Shown here piece by piece: positions 24,601 through 36,600 of a DNA stretch of 40,816 nt. Below the pieces are notes generated by a model. That model saw nothing but the letters and a program-made list of their open reading frames with translations, was not told the DNA's origin and made no database searches. Source of the DNA: Rhizaria sp. SCN 62-66 (Eukaryota; Rhizaria, unplaced); the NCBI GenBank assembly GCA_001724265.1, contig MEDY01000281.1, positions 1-40,816 on the forward strand. Reading direction: 5' to 3'. Numbering within the stretch: the stretch's first letter is position 1; every line of letters starts with the position of its first letter. Made by a program: the position numbers and the translations under genes.

Positions 24601-27600
24601 TGCTGCAAGCTCACCAGAGCTTTCATCGCTGCCAAAAACGCCAGCAGTTGCCGAAGTTGCTGCGGTCCGTGGAGTTGGATGCATATGAGTCTGCGCTTGC
24701 ACTTGAGCACGGATACGCGCCCGGGCCGCCGCATCCGCCCCAACTGACAGCGGTGGCGCCATCACCAGACGCGCGCGGGCCGACAGCAACGCTGCACCGG
24801 GAGCGGTGGCTGTGGCCGGCGTCGGTGCAGTTGTCGCAGTGTCCGGCTCACCGCCGTGCATAAGAGCGAATATATGCGAATACAAGCCGACTTGCGTAAC
24901 AAGCATTGATAAGGCTGGCGCACGCGGAGGCGTGGCGCGCGGCCGCGGCATGGGGGCCAGAGGGCCAAACACCGAGGCCAACGCAGCAATAAGTGCAGTG
25001 ATGGGCGGTTGCCTTGATGCAACCACGATTGCGCCAGCGTTTGGGCTTACAATCGGAGACGCAAAGGCCGCAATTATGGCACTCTGCCCAGGGCTTGGTT
25101 CGCTGGCTCCAACTTCGTCTATAGGGCTGGCGCCTTGACTTTCGCGTTCGAAGTCAGCGACGCTTAGGTTGTCGGCAGCTTGGCTTTGAGGCCCGTCTAA
25201 CATCGGCTGACTAGCATTCATTGTCAATGTAAGCGCAAGCGGCCGCATCAGCTCCTTGCGCGCTGTAAAGGGCATTACAGAGCCCCTCCACGTCCCAACC
25301 CCACTGATGCCTGAACTCGAGCTTGCGCCAAGGCTGGTGTTCGCTGCACGCTGCGAGGCGATTGCGGCGGCCGTGTCAGTTAAAGCCGTGTATGTTTGCT
25401 GCATCTCAGCAGCCCACAGCGCCAACGCGCGGGCTGGGACCAGCGCATCAGCCCCTGCGCTTGCAATTAACGCGGCGGCCACGGCACCAAGCCCGCGACA
25501 CTGTCCTGTTGCCGCTGCTGCGTCAGTAAGCGCGGCAGCGGCGCGGTCCATTGCAGCAAGTTCCAATGCGCAGCGGTCAAGAGCGCTGCGGGGCATTACA
25601 GGCAGCTGCGCCAGCCATACCCGCAACGCGTGCCGCACGCCGCTCTCAACAGCGGTGCGGCGCAATCCGCCGCCCCAAAGACCGCAAACCGCAGCCCCGA
25701 GCGCATGCACGCTTGCGTCGTTCGATAAAGCCACAGGAAAAACACGCGCGGCCCAATGAGCGGTAACAAAAGAGTCGGCGCACGCAGGGGCCGTCCGCGC
25801 CACTGTGCGCGCCTGCTGCCTTATCGAGACTACTCCAGCGCGTGCGTGCGCGATAGCCTCTGCAGCGCCGGCCGTGGCAGCCCTTGTAAGCACAGTCTGT
25901 GCGGACAAACAGGACGCACCATAGCGCAGCGTACGCCGCAGCCAGAGCCCGCGCAGCGTCTCACCAGTGCCAGAACTAGAAGCAGACGGAGGCGCAGCGT
26001 CAGGTGCGGCTAATGAAGTTGCGCGCGGACGAACCCAGTCGCCCGTTGGCGCCGCGGCCAGCGCCGCTGTGGCAAGCGGGGAGAGCAGCTGCGCCGCCGC
26101 GTGTGCTGTAAAAACCGCAGCAGCGGCGGCCACGCTCGGCGCAGTGGTGTTAGGACGCAACAACAGCGGAGGCGCAGCAAGGGCACCGGCTAGCGAGCCA
26201 AGCACGCGCGAGCGCACGCGCGCTGTGACTGTCAGGTGACGCAGTGCGCGCAGCAGTGCGCGGCGGCCAAGGCTAACGTCCGCGCAGGCAAAATCAGATA
26301 ACCAGCGCCACGATAATGACATGACGCCAGCACCAGAAGTGGGGCCGCGCAAAAAGACAGTTGCCGTTAGGGTAGGGCCAAAAAAAGGAATTCCGCGCGG
26401 TGGCACAACAAACACGGGCGCAAAGGCAAATGTAGGCAGACTGCTTTCCGGCTGGTGATGATGATCAGCGTTGTTAGCATTAAGAGTTGCAAGGACTCCG
26501 CTGTTGCGCCGGCGCCGGTTTGCGTTGAGACACAAGTAGCAGCACCTTGGGCAGTGTTTTTGCGCCGCTTCGTGACTGCTAACATCGCCTAAAACTGGAG
26601 CTGCGCATGGATCGCTGTCAGCAGTCTTGTTTGCAGGAGAGCTTGACTTTGATGGCTCAGGTGTGTGTGCTGTACCACGCAGTCCAAGAGCCGGAACAAC
26701 AAGATCTTCAACCACAATTACTGGAGCTGCGAGCAAAGAACGCTGTTTTTGCAGCAGTGGCGCCAGCGACAAAGACCGCGAACGCGAGCGCGAACGGGAT
26801 GTGTCGGCAGTGACTCCAAGCTTATCCCCCAAATCTGCTGTGGCAGCGGCGGCGCGGTGACCGTGGATCGTGGTGCGCTGCTGGGGCGCAAAACCAGCAC
26901 GCACAAAGTCACACCGCCGTGCCCACCGTCGTAGCGTTGCTTGCAGCGCGAGCGACGGGACAAACAGTCCTTCGTCGGGAGTTTCACTTTCACTCTCGTT
27001 GTGATTGCTGTTCGGAGCGCTTTGCGGTCGCAGTTTTAGCGCCACTGCGAGTGCGCCGGCCGCGTCAGTGTTTGGAGCTGGTTGCACATACCCCGCGTCA
27101 ACTGGCAGCAGCGGCAACACCGCTTTGACTTCGCTCGCAGGCATGCTATTCGATATCGAACTCGAGCTGGATCTTGCATTAACGGGCTTTGTTTCAGCAG
27201 CGACCCACTGTACAAGCGAAGCGTAGCGTGCGAAGTCTAGGCGTAGCAGTGCCAGGGCTGGCTGACGCACCCCGTCAAACGCCGCGCGCGCTAGCCGCAA
27301 GAGCCATGAGGGCAGCAGCGGCGCCGCAGTAAGCCGCGCGCGTGTGCGCAGGTGCTGTGCCAAAAGAGCGTGCGCGTCACCAGAATGCGCAAACGCAGCG
27401 AATAGTTCAAGCAGACTTTCAGCACCACTTGCGGTTGCCGCTGCTGTTTCAGCTGCGGCGTCAATCGCGCCGTCCGCGTCTGCGTTTGCACAGCAGCACC
27501 AATGTGCGCTCTCAAGCGCCACCCGCGTTACAGCTGCCTTCGCCTGGGCGGACGCAGAGCGCGCATTGCTCAAAGACATTTCGTTTGCTAAAAGCGCTGC

Positions 27601-30600
27601 GACAAAGCGCTTTTCTACTTCAAACACGCTACTCATGTCGAAGGCACCGGCGCCGCCACCAAACTCGCGCAAGCACTGAGCGATAATAGTAGCAACAGTT
27701 TCAGCAGGTGACAGTACCATTGGTAGCTGTGGTAGAGCGGCAAGCGCGGGGGGCGCAGTTGTAGACGTGCTTCGCGACTGTGGATGCAGCGGTGGCAGCA
27801 CACCCAGTGCGCCACACAGTGTTAATGCCGACGCAGTCGCAGAACTACTACTCGCACTTGCTGAGGCTAAGAACGCGGGGCTTTGACTGTGGGCGCTGAG
27901 TGCTTCTATCCACTGAGTGCGCGCAAGTTCCGTAATACTTGCTATGCGCGTGCGCATCTCGGCCGCTGCTGCAGAGGTTGCGGGCAAATTCGACGGAAGT
28001 ACCAGCGCGTTACGCAGAGTGTCCAGGATACCCGGCCGATATGGCACCGCAACAAAGTCGCGAACAAACGCCAGCTGTGCAGCCTCGCGTTCCCATTGTA
28101 AGCAACAGCTACTGTTGTTCTTGTTGAGTGAACCCGTTTTTGCCGCTGCCGAGGCTGCGGCGTCCATGTAGCGGCGACGGCGCGCGTCAAGCGCCAGCGT
28201 GCGCGCTGCAGTGGCAAGCATGCGGCGCAGTAGTGCGGCGCCAACTTCCGGCCGCGCTGGCGGAAGCAGTGGCGCGGGCGGCGGCGGTAGCGCTAGCGCA
28301 GGCAACAGCGCAGTTGCAACCGCTTCAGTAACAGTCGAACCTGACAGGCTACTCTTGCTACGAATGGGTGTGCGCGCAAGGCATGCTGATAGCCTTTGCG
28401 CAGGAAACGCGGCACGTTTACGGTACAGCAGTAAGACAATCGCTTTATACGCGCGGTGAAGCGCAGGCGGAGTTGAGTTTGGCGGCATTAGCGTCTGTGG
28501 CGGCGGCAGCAGCGGAATCTCACGAAGACTCGGAGTGCGTGGGACGGCCAGCGTCAACGAGGACACAAGTGCGGCTGGACTTGGTGCTACCGGCGCAGCG
28601 TATGCACGTTCATACAGCGCTCCCACGCTATTGTCTCCCGCGCTGCCGTTGGTGCCCATGCCATTGTCCGTGTCAGTTTCATCACGGCCCAACCCACCTT
28701 CACCGTCTGAGAGCGCATAGCCCACGCCTTCAGCAAACAGCGGCAGCTGCGACAGCGCCGCTGTGCTTGCTGCACCAGCTGCTGCGTTTGCAGCTCCACG
28801 CGCTGCATATGCGTTTAATAGCGCCGCAACTGCAGTGGTGTTGCCTGAGTCGATCGCGCGATCGTGACTCTTGCTTGGGGCGCTAACAACAGCTGCCGGA
28901 TTGCAGCCGGCTTCAAACAGCGCAAGCGGTGCAGCTGCAACAAGTGCGGCCATGCTGTTCTGGCGCAGCGCAGTAAGCGTGACAAGAGGCAATCCAGCAA
29001 GCCAGGGTAGAAGAGCCGCGGCTGTGCTTGGAGACTGCTGAATAACACCGCATGAGCTCCTCAGCACTGCCTGCGCTGCAGTCTCCCCGGGTGCCGCGTT
29101 CACACTGTCACCCCCGTTGTCGGACATTGCCAACGTGGTAGACATCGCTTCAACACCTGCAGCCGCGGTGGCGAGCTCTGCAGCGCTGACAATAATGTCG
29201 CCAAGCAGGCCACCACCAAGCGCACGCAGTGATGCGCGCGTGGAGCCGACCGCTGCTGTACCGACACCGGCCAGCGCGACCGCGGCACGCGCACGGGCAG
29301 TTGCCACAGCAAGAGTCTCGCACGCACTCGAGATTACAGCACCAGTTGCGCCATCTGAAGGCGAGAGCAGCAAGCGGAGTGCAGCAGCCTGTCCGGCGCT
29401 AAATGCGCGCGCTGTTGCCTGCTGTGCGGCTACTGTTAGCAACGCAAGCTCTCGCGCTGCGCGCGCGGCACCGTGCCCTGACAAGGTCTCAACAAGAGCG
29501 CATTCAATGGACGGCAACACGCTTGATAATGCTAATAGTGCGTTAGCCGTTGGCGCGGTAATCTGTGCGCGCGGAATGCCCGATGCGTGAGCGTATGGCG
29601 GTGCCGCATCGACGCTGTTACCTGCTGACGTTAGCAGCACGGAGGCAACTGTCGCTACACCGCCGCTAAGTGTCGCTGCACGCTGAATCCGCGCCTCCGC
29701 AAGCAGAGGCACACGGTCCAAGCCCCGGGCCGTCGCGCGCGCTGCGTCAGTTAACGGCGCCCACAGCAGCCCGGCGCCGCGCTCCGCATCAACGAGCGGA
29801 AGTGCAAGCGCGCGTGCGTCAGGGTCAAACGAGAGGAATCCGCTGACTCCGCTCCCGGTCAGCCCGCTGCTTCCACCCAGGGGAGCTGCCGCGACAACTA
29901 ATGCCGACGCGCTCGCGCCTCCGTGGCGAGTGGTGGCAGCGTTATGCGGAGTGTTTGAACACGTCAAGGGCTTCCTTATCATTGTCCACGCAGTTTGAAA
30001 AGAGGTTGTCAGATTTGCGGGATAAATCATCAGCGGCGCAAGTGCATATGCCGCGGGGTCTTGATCCGCGCACGGTGTGGCGCCAAACATAACGCCGCCG
30101 CGCGCGCCAGCCGCCGGTCCGCACACGCGCTCCGGCCAGGCCCTGTTGCGCGAGACCGTCACTTCCCCTTGCTCGTCGACGGTTTCCGGCGACGGCGGCC
30201 GCAACGCCCCGCACGCGCGCGCAACAGCGGTGGCAACCGGCGGCAATACCCGCGCAAACCGCGCGCGCGCAAGCGTGGAGTGCGCGGACAGCAGCGGCAC
30301 AACACAGTCGGCGGGGACAGACACACCCAGGTCGCCGTCCTGAAACGTGACTTGATAGCTGCCGTCGGCGTTGACTGCGCGCACAATTGCGGGGTAGAAA
30401 CTGCCGCTATTCCACCGTGCGCGGACCTCGGTACCTGCGCGGTTCGGCGGCGCACTGGCGCTTGAGCCCGTGCAAGCCCCGGCGCTAGAGCCAGCGACAG
30501 CGCTGAGGGGCGGATGCAACGAGTGCGGCAGCGCAAGCGCGGTTTGGGGATCGCCAGGGCCCGCTGCCGCAGCGGCCGTGCGCACGGGCACCGCGGTAGC

Positions 30601-33600
30601 GGCGGCGGCAAAAGGGAGCGGCGCAAGCGAGGGCTGCGTGGCAACAGCGAATATGGCCGTGTCAGTTGGCAGCACAAGTCGGGCCAGGGTCAGCATTGTG
30701 TGGTTGCAAAGCGCCGCGGCAGCAACCGCCGCGGGCCCCGGACGCGCAGCCAGCGTCACAAGCGCCAACGCGCTAGCGGCTGCTGCTGACCCGTGCGGAT
30801 GTGTCGCCGATACCTTAGCCAAGACTGACGGCGCGGCAAGCAGCGGCACGGTGGCCGCAAGACCTGCGCGACTGCCACAGCCCAACAACAACAGCGGCAG
30901 CGGTAGCGGTAACGTGCTGACTGTACCGGTGGCGCCGGCCACTGGTGGTTGCGGCCAACCGGCAGCGGCGCGTGGCAGCAGAAGCTCTGCGGGCGAGACG
31001 GCGAGCCGCGCAGAGGAAGCGCCCCACGGCCACCACGTTGCACCCACTGTGTGATCGCTGTTACTGTCGAGCACACCGGGTTGGTACGCGAGACGTGGTG
31101 CAACAGAAACGCCGGGAAGCCGATGCGTTGCTGTGGGATCGGCCGCAGTGGGCGCAAGACCGGTACCCCATGCAGCGGCGCCAAGCCCGAGCAGCACCAG
31201 CTCAGCCTGCTCTTTTGCGTTGCTCAGAGTCGTGCTATTACCGTTATTCACAGAAGCTGCAGCAATGCGAGCAAGAGATGTTGTTGCAAGCGCACGCTGG
31301 CTTTGTGAAGGATAGAGTAGTGGAAACGCAGCAATAAAAGCACTGCGGAGCGCGAACTTTATAGCACTGGCTGCCGGAAGTGACATAAACCACGGTAAAG
31401 CGGGATTATCCGATGTAGTTGTTGCCGCTGCTGTGTCGTTTTGCTGGGCAGCTTGTGAAAACAAAGCAGTTTCACATGCAAAGCGCCACTCAAGCACTGC
31501 GCGCTGAGCCGGTGACAACGCGACGCATCGTGCCGGTTCCGCTATTGAGGCACGCCCCTTGGAAATGTTGTGAGCCTTAGTCTGCAAAGTCGCACTTTTC
31601 GCAGCTGTTGTTTCGCTTACGGATTGAACACGCGCACGTGAACATGCAGCAGCAAAGGCAGTGACCTCAGCAGCTAGTGCGTTAGGAGCTGCCGCAAGCG
31701 CAATTAACAAACGCGCACTAATCTCGACCGCAGCTGCAATGACTCGCTCGCTGACTGTGGCAACGGCACAGTCGTGCGCAAGGGCAGCAGTTACGCGTGT
31801 CAGGGCGTGAGCCAGGCCAAGGTTTGTAGTCGTATTATGGCTGCTTAAGCAACACAGTGCAGACATGCAGGCGGAGTCATCTTTACGACTTGCATTGAAC
31901 GCGGAAAAGACTCCTGCGTTTTTAGCGCCAACAAAAGGTCGGATTGCTGGCGCGAGCTGGGTACATGTGAGCGTAAGCGCAGCGCGAGAACTCACTTGCC
32001 ACAGCTCACGGTCGCTCCACAGCCCGCTATTACCGCTGCATGTTAGCACAATCGCCGCGGTGGACGCTGAGCACAGTGCGGTGGGCACAACGCCGCGCAA
32101 CACGCCTGTGGCTGCGTCCCAGTACACGCGCACGGATGCAGGACGACTGTAGGCGTTTTGCACAGTGGCAACAGCGGTGTCGACAACGACATCCATGAGA
32201 GGCAGCGGCGTGTGCGACAAAGGATCTACAACAAGCGCAGTCTTTGCCCCGTTTGTTTCACAGCCATTCAAATTGCCACTCGTGCACATTTGGTTGGGAA
32301 ATGGCGTTACCACATTGTGGGCGGCAGTAGTGCAAAGTGTTGCGCTTACCGTTGCTGTGGCGGCGTCAAATGCCCACATTGATAGCGACTGCGAGAGAGC
32401 ATTGTGCAGCACAACCGCCGTTTGCGCGGAGTCAACCAATGAAGTACCAACATTGGTGTCGATCAGCGCAAGAATATCCTCATTGTCAACATTGTTGAAG
32501 CAGGAGCGCTTAGGTTTTGCAAGGCCAAGGACAAAGACACAAGGTTCGCATACAACGGTTGGATGGCTGTCACAATGAGAACACTTGCAAGAATACATCT
32601 CGATTTGGTTGCTACTTTTGCTCGTATTGGCGTTGGTAACGTTTGCGTTATTTGTCCCACAAACTGCGCAAATGTCGACTGTTTTGATGGTTTGAAGCCG
32701 TTCCTGTGTTTTTTTGCGTTGTAGAATTGTTGACATGACTGTGGCAATGGCACGCGCAACAGGGCAGCTTGTGACAGTGCTGCGAGCAATAGCGTCGATA
32801 GCACAGAGGCCGCTGAGGCCTGCCAACTCAAATAACGCAGGCGCTGCAAGAGAAACTGCAGCAGGCAAAGATGACTGCAAAGCGTGCGGCACCAAGCCAG
32901 ATTTTGCGCCAATAGCGACGCTTTGAAGCTGCAGACTGCTGTCTGAGCCGCTTCCCACTACTGCAAACAGCGCGCTGCGCGCTTTGTCGTAGAGCAATGG
33001 CGCCACAGAGAACTTTGCGTTTGTCTTGACGCGGACTCGCTCCCACTCGCCCTCGCCTTTGCTTACTGTCGCAGCCACACAGGCTGCTAGTAAGCTTGCA
33101 AACACCCCGAAGCCTGTTGTGGCAGCCGCTGCAGTGCCAACCATAGTGGTTGAGGCTGTAACTAATGTCCCACGCAGTAACACCGAGGTCGGCCTCTGCT
33201 GCTGCTGGGGTTGCGACGCAGACGGTGACAGCCACGCGTTGCGCTGCTACTGACTGTTACTCAAGCGTGCCCAAAGCGCGCCGCGAGCGGCAAGAAACTC
33301 GCAGACGCGGTCACCAATGGATACCGCAACGGGAGCGCCGAAACCGCGCCGGGCCGAGTCACCAGCCCCCGCCAGCGTCGCGACTGCTCCGGCCAGTGCG
33401 CTGCTGATATTCTCAGGGCTGAGGCTTGCATTAAGAGCGGCGACAGCCGCTGCCGCGGTGGCCACAGAGGCTGCGGCAACGCCAGCGCGTGCAAGTGCAA
33501 GAACTGATGTGGCAACTGCGCGTGCAGGAAGACCAAAGTCCCCGATACAGAATGCGGGTATTGGTTCGGTACGTCCACTTAAGCCCGCGTTGTGAGGCAG

Positions 33601-36600
33601 CGTAACTGTCAGAGGCAGCGGTTGCAACGTATGTGCGTCATAAACAACACAGTTCCCTGGCGCTAGCGGAGATGTCACGACGAGAAACGACTCCAACGCC
33701 TCTGAAGAGGGGACAAAAGCAACACTTGCGCCAGGCAGAAATGCAAGCACCGCCGCCGCCGCGTTGCTCGCATACACGCGTCCACCCACCGTCGCTGAAA
33801 TAAAGCTGCTCGACTCGCTGTTATGCCCACTGCCGACGTGCGCGCTAGGAGCAGTGCTCGAGCCGCTGCGTACGGAGGCGCGACCGGTGCCAATTCGCTC
33901 GAGGCCGCGCTGTGGCGAGAGCAAGAACACCCAGTGCCCGCAGTCACTCGCGGCGATTGCGACTGTGCCGGCGTCGTCGCCGCGACTGTTATCACCGCCA
34001 AGATCAGTATACTCGTTATAATGATCTTTCATATAACCTTCATCGTAGTCGTCATGGTCAATGCTGCTATACCCTCCAACTAAGCTGTTGCTGCTGGCGG
34101 GACTGGATGCAGTTCCAGCAAGGTGCAAGGCCACAATTGCCTCTGACACTTTAGCGCTTACATTGTTGCTTGAGTGTGAGAGCGCCGTTGTGGGGAGTGG
34201 ATTGAGCGCATTATAAACTGATGAAGCAAGCGCGGTTGCTTCTGCAACGGCCGCTGCGCTGTTTGCGCGGTTGTTATTAGTGCCGGTCACCACAGACTCA
34301 GCCGTAGTTGCCGGTCGCACTGTATTCAAAAGACTCGAGTACCGCGCCCATAAGCCAGCGGCCTCGCCTGAAGTTAAGCCGCCATCAGCAACTGCGCGCG
34401 CATTGGACACGGTTGCCGCCGCAGTTGCAGCGGCGCGCGCGGCGGGCGTATGGAATTGCACTGCGCGGGCTGCGGCTAGCAATAGATCGCGGTACAGCGG
34501 TGTTGTTGTTATTGCGGGCGACAAAAGCGCAGTCGCAAGGGCACACGGGAGCTGCGTTGTTCCTACATGACTCAGCTTTGCATTTGCAGTAGCGCCGCTT
34601 GTGCTGTTGCTTGCAATGTCATTCGCAGCAATGGCGTCAATGCAGGCAAGTAAGCACACGCCGACATCTCCGTGTGTGACGTCGCTCACGGCCGTGCCAA
34701 TTTGCTGCGACTGGGGCGGCGGCGCGCGCGGCGCTGGCAGCTGCGCCTTCGCGCCCACGGCCCCCGCGCAGCCCTCCGCAGGCACGCTTGGCCGGACATT
34801 CACGCCGGCGGTGCCGCCAGGACTTGAATCAGCGTCCGCCACTGCCACAACTGCGGCCGGAGCAACCGTTAGCGCGACGACGGCTGTCGGGGTTGGCAGC
34901 AAAACCCAGTGACGACTTGCCGCTTCGCACTGCGCTGTGTTGCTTGCTGCAGCCGTTCCAGTTGGCATTGCGCTCACGTGCGGCGGGCTCAACCAGACAT
35001 CGCTCGCATCGCTGCCATTATCGCCGTCCTCATGCGAGGCGCCTGCATCGCGCTCGCACCAGTCGCTGTCATCGCCGAGGTCTGCTTGGTTTGAGCTGCT
35101 CTTGTCCATAGTCATGCCTTGCTGCGAAGACAACGCGGTTGCGCCCGCGCCGGCGCTGGCCTTGTTGTTGCGGCCTATGTTCCGCCAGCGATCGCCACCA
35201 GGCAGCGGCTGCGACAGGGGCAGGCGGCCGCTGCTTTTAAGTCCAGTGGCGTCTTCTTCTTCTTCCTCCTCTCCATCCTCTCCGTAGCTGCTTAGTTGTG
35301 AAACTGGCGCGCGCGTGGGCACACATTGCGGCGCGGGCGGTGTCATGTAAAGCTCGTCACCCGGCGTTAGACTGCAAGGTGGACTGGCAACAGGGACGTC
35401 CGCAGTGTTCGTTGCTGACGCTGCTGTTGCGCTTTGCCTTAAAGCATCCGGGGAGCCGCGGGGACGCTTTTTGCGCACACTGCCGCTCGTGTCAGACATG
35501 GCCTCGGCACTGGCACTCCCAGTCGCAATACTGCTTGCGCTAGCGGCTGCTCTTGCGTCCGCAGAGGCAATATCACTGCAGCTGTAGATGATAGGACCTG
35601 TGTCGCGAAGCCACGCGGATGGCAGCGCGCCTAAGAATGCGTGTGATTCCGCGAGATCACGACGCGCAGCACTGTCATAACCAGCGAGAGCACTAACGTG
35701 GACGCTGTCATTCCAGTTTAAGAGCAGCCGGTCAGGGTTATCCTTGCCCGCAGCTGCAACCGCGAGTAAAGCGCTTGCAAACGTACTGGCACCCGCCGCA
35801 GTCACAAAGTCGCAGCGAGAGTCGTCGACAAAAGCGCCGCCCTCTGGGGTTGTGCGTTTGATATAATAGCGCGATTCCGGGACTTTTGCACCCGCGTGCG
35901 ATGATTTTGGGTGCAGTTTTAAAAATGGCGCCAGAGATTGCTTGACATAGGCAGTCTCCGCCCTCTTCGCAGCGGTTTCATTACTGTTACCGACAACCTC
36001 CACACTAAGGGCTGCGTCAAAGTAGCTCGAGCAGACAGTGCTGTTAGCCAAGTTCCACGCCGGAATGTCCGTTGCACCGCCGACAGCGGCGGCCTTCAGC
36101 GCCAGCGCCGCATGCGCGCGCGCCGCGGTCCGCGCTACTGCCGCGGTCAGCGCCAGCTCCGGCTCATCACCCTCGCTGCTGTTGCTGCTGTTGTTGTTGC
36201 TGCACGGCATGCTCTTGCGCAAGTCTGCTTGTGCGGCTGCAACGCCCAGCACTGACGCTGCACGTGCCTCACCATCGCTGCTATGGAGACTATTGAGACT
36301 CTTGCCCGTAACGTCAGGAGTGCTCTGTCCACTGGCGGTCGCAGAACGGCTCGAAACAGCGCGTCCTTGCGGACATTGCGGCCTGTGTGCCGGCGCGCGC
36401 GATGACAGCGGCCACAGCTGCGGCGCGGGGTCGTCGCGACACGTGCACTCGGACCAGGCAGCCTGAAGCGTTTGTGTTAAGTTGTCGCACTTTCCCGAGT
36501 CTAAGTCACCGTCACCATCTATTGCAGCTGCCGCTCGAGACTCAGCGGCGGAGTCCGCAACTGCCTCCGTCTCGGCCTCAGCGTCGGCGCTGCCCCAGCC

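Noticed and set aside
33240-33250. Tobamovirus-type readthrough signal at codon 1944
   Set aside because: CAG TAG CAG CGC resembles it but lacks the YYA codon, and the other six TAGs do not fit.
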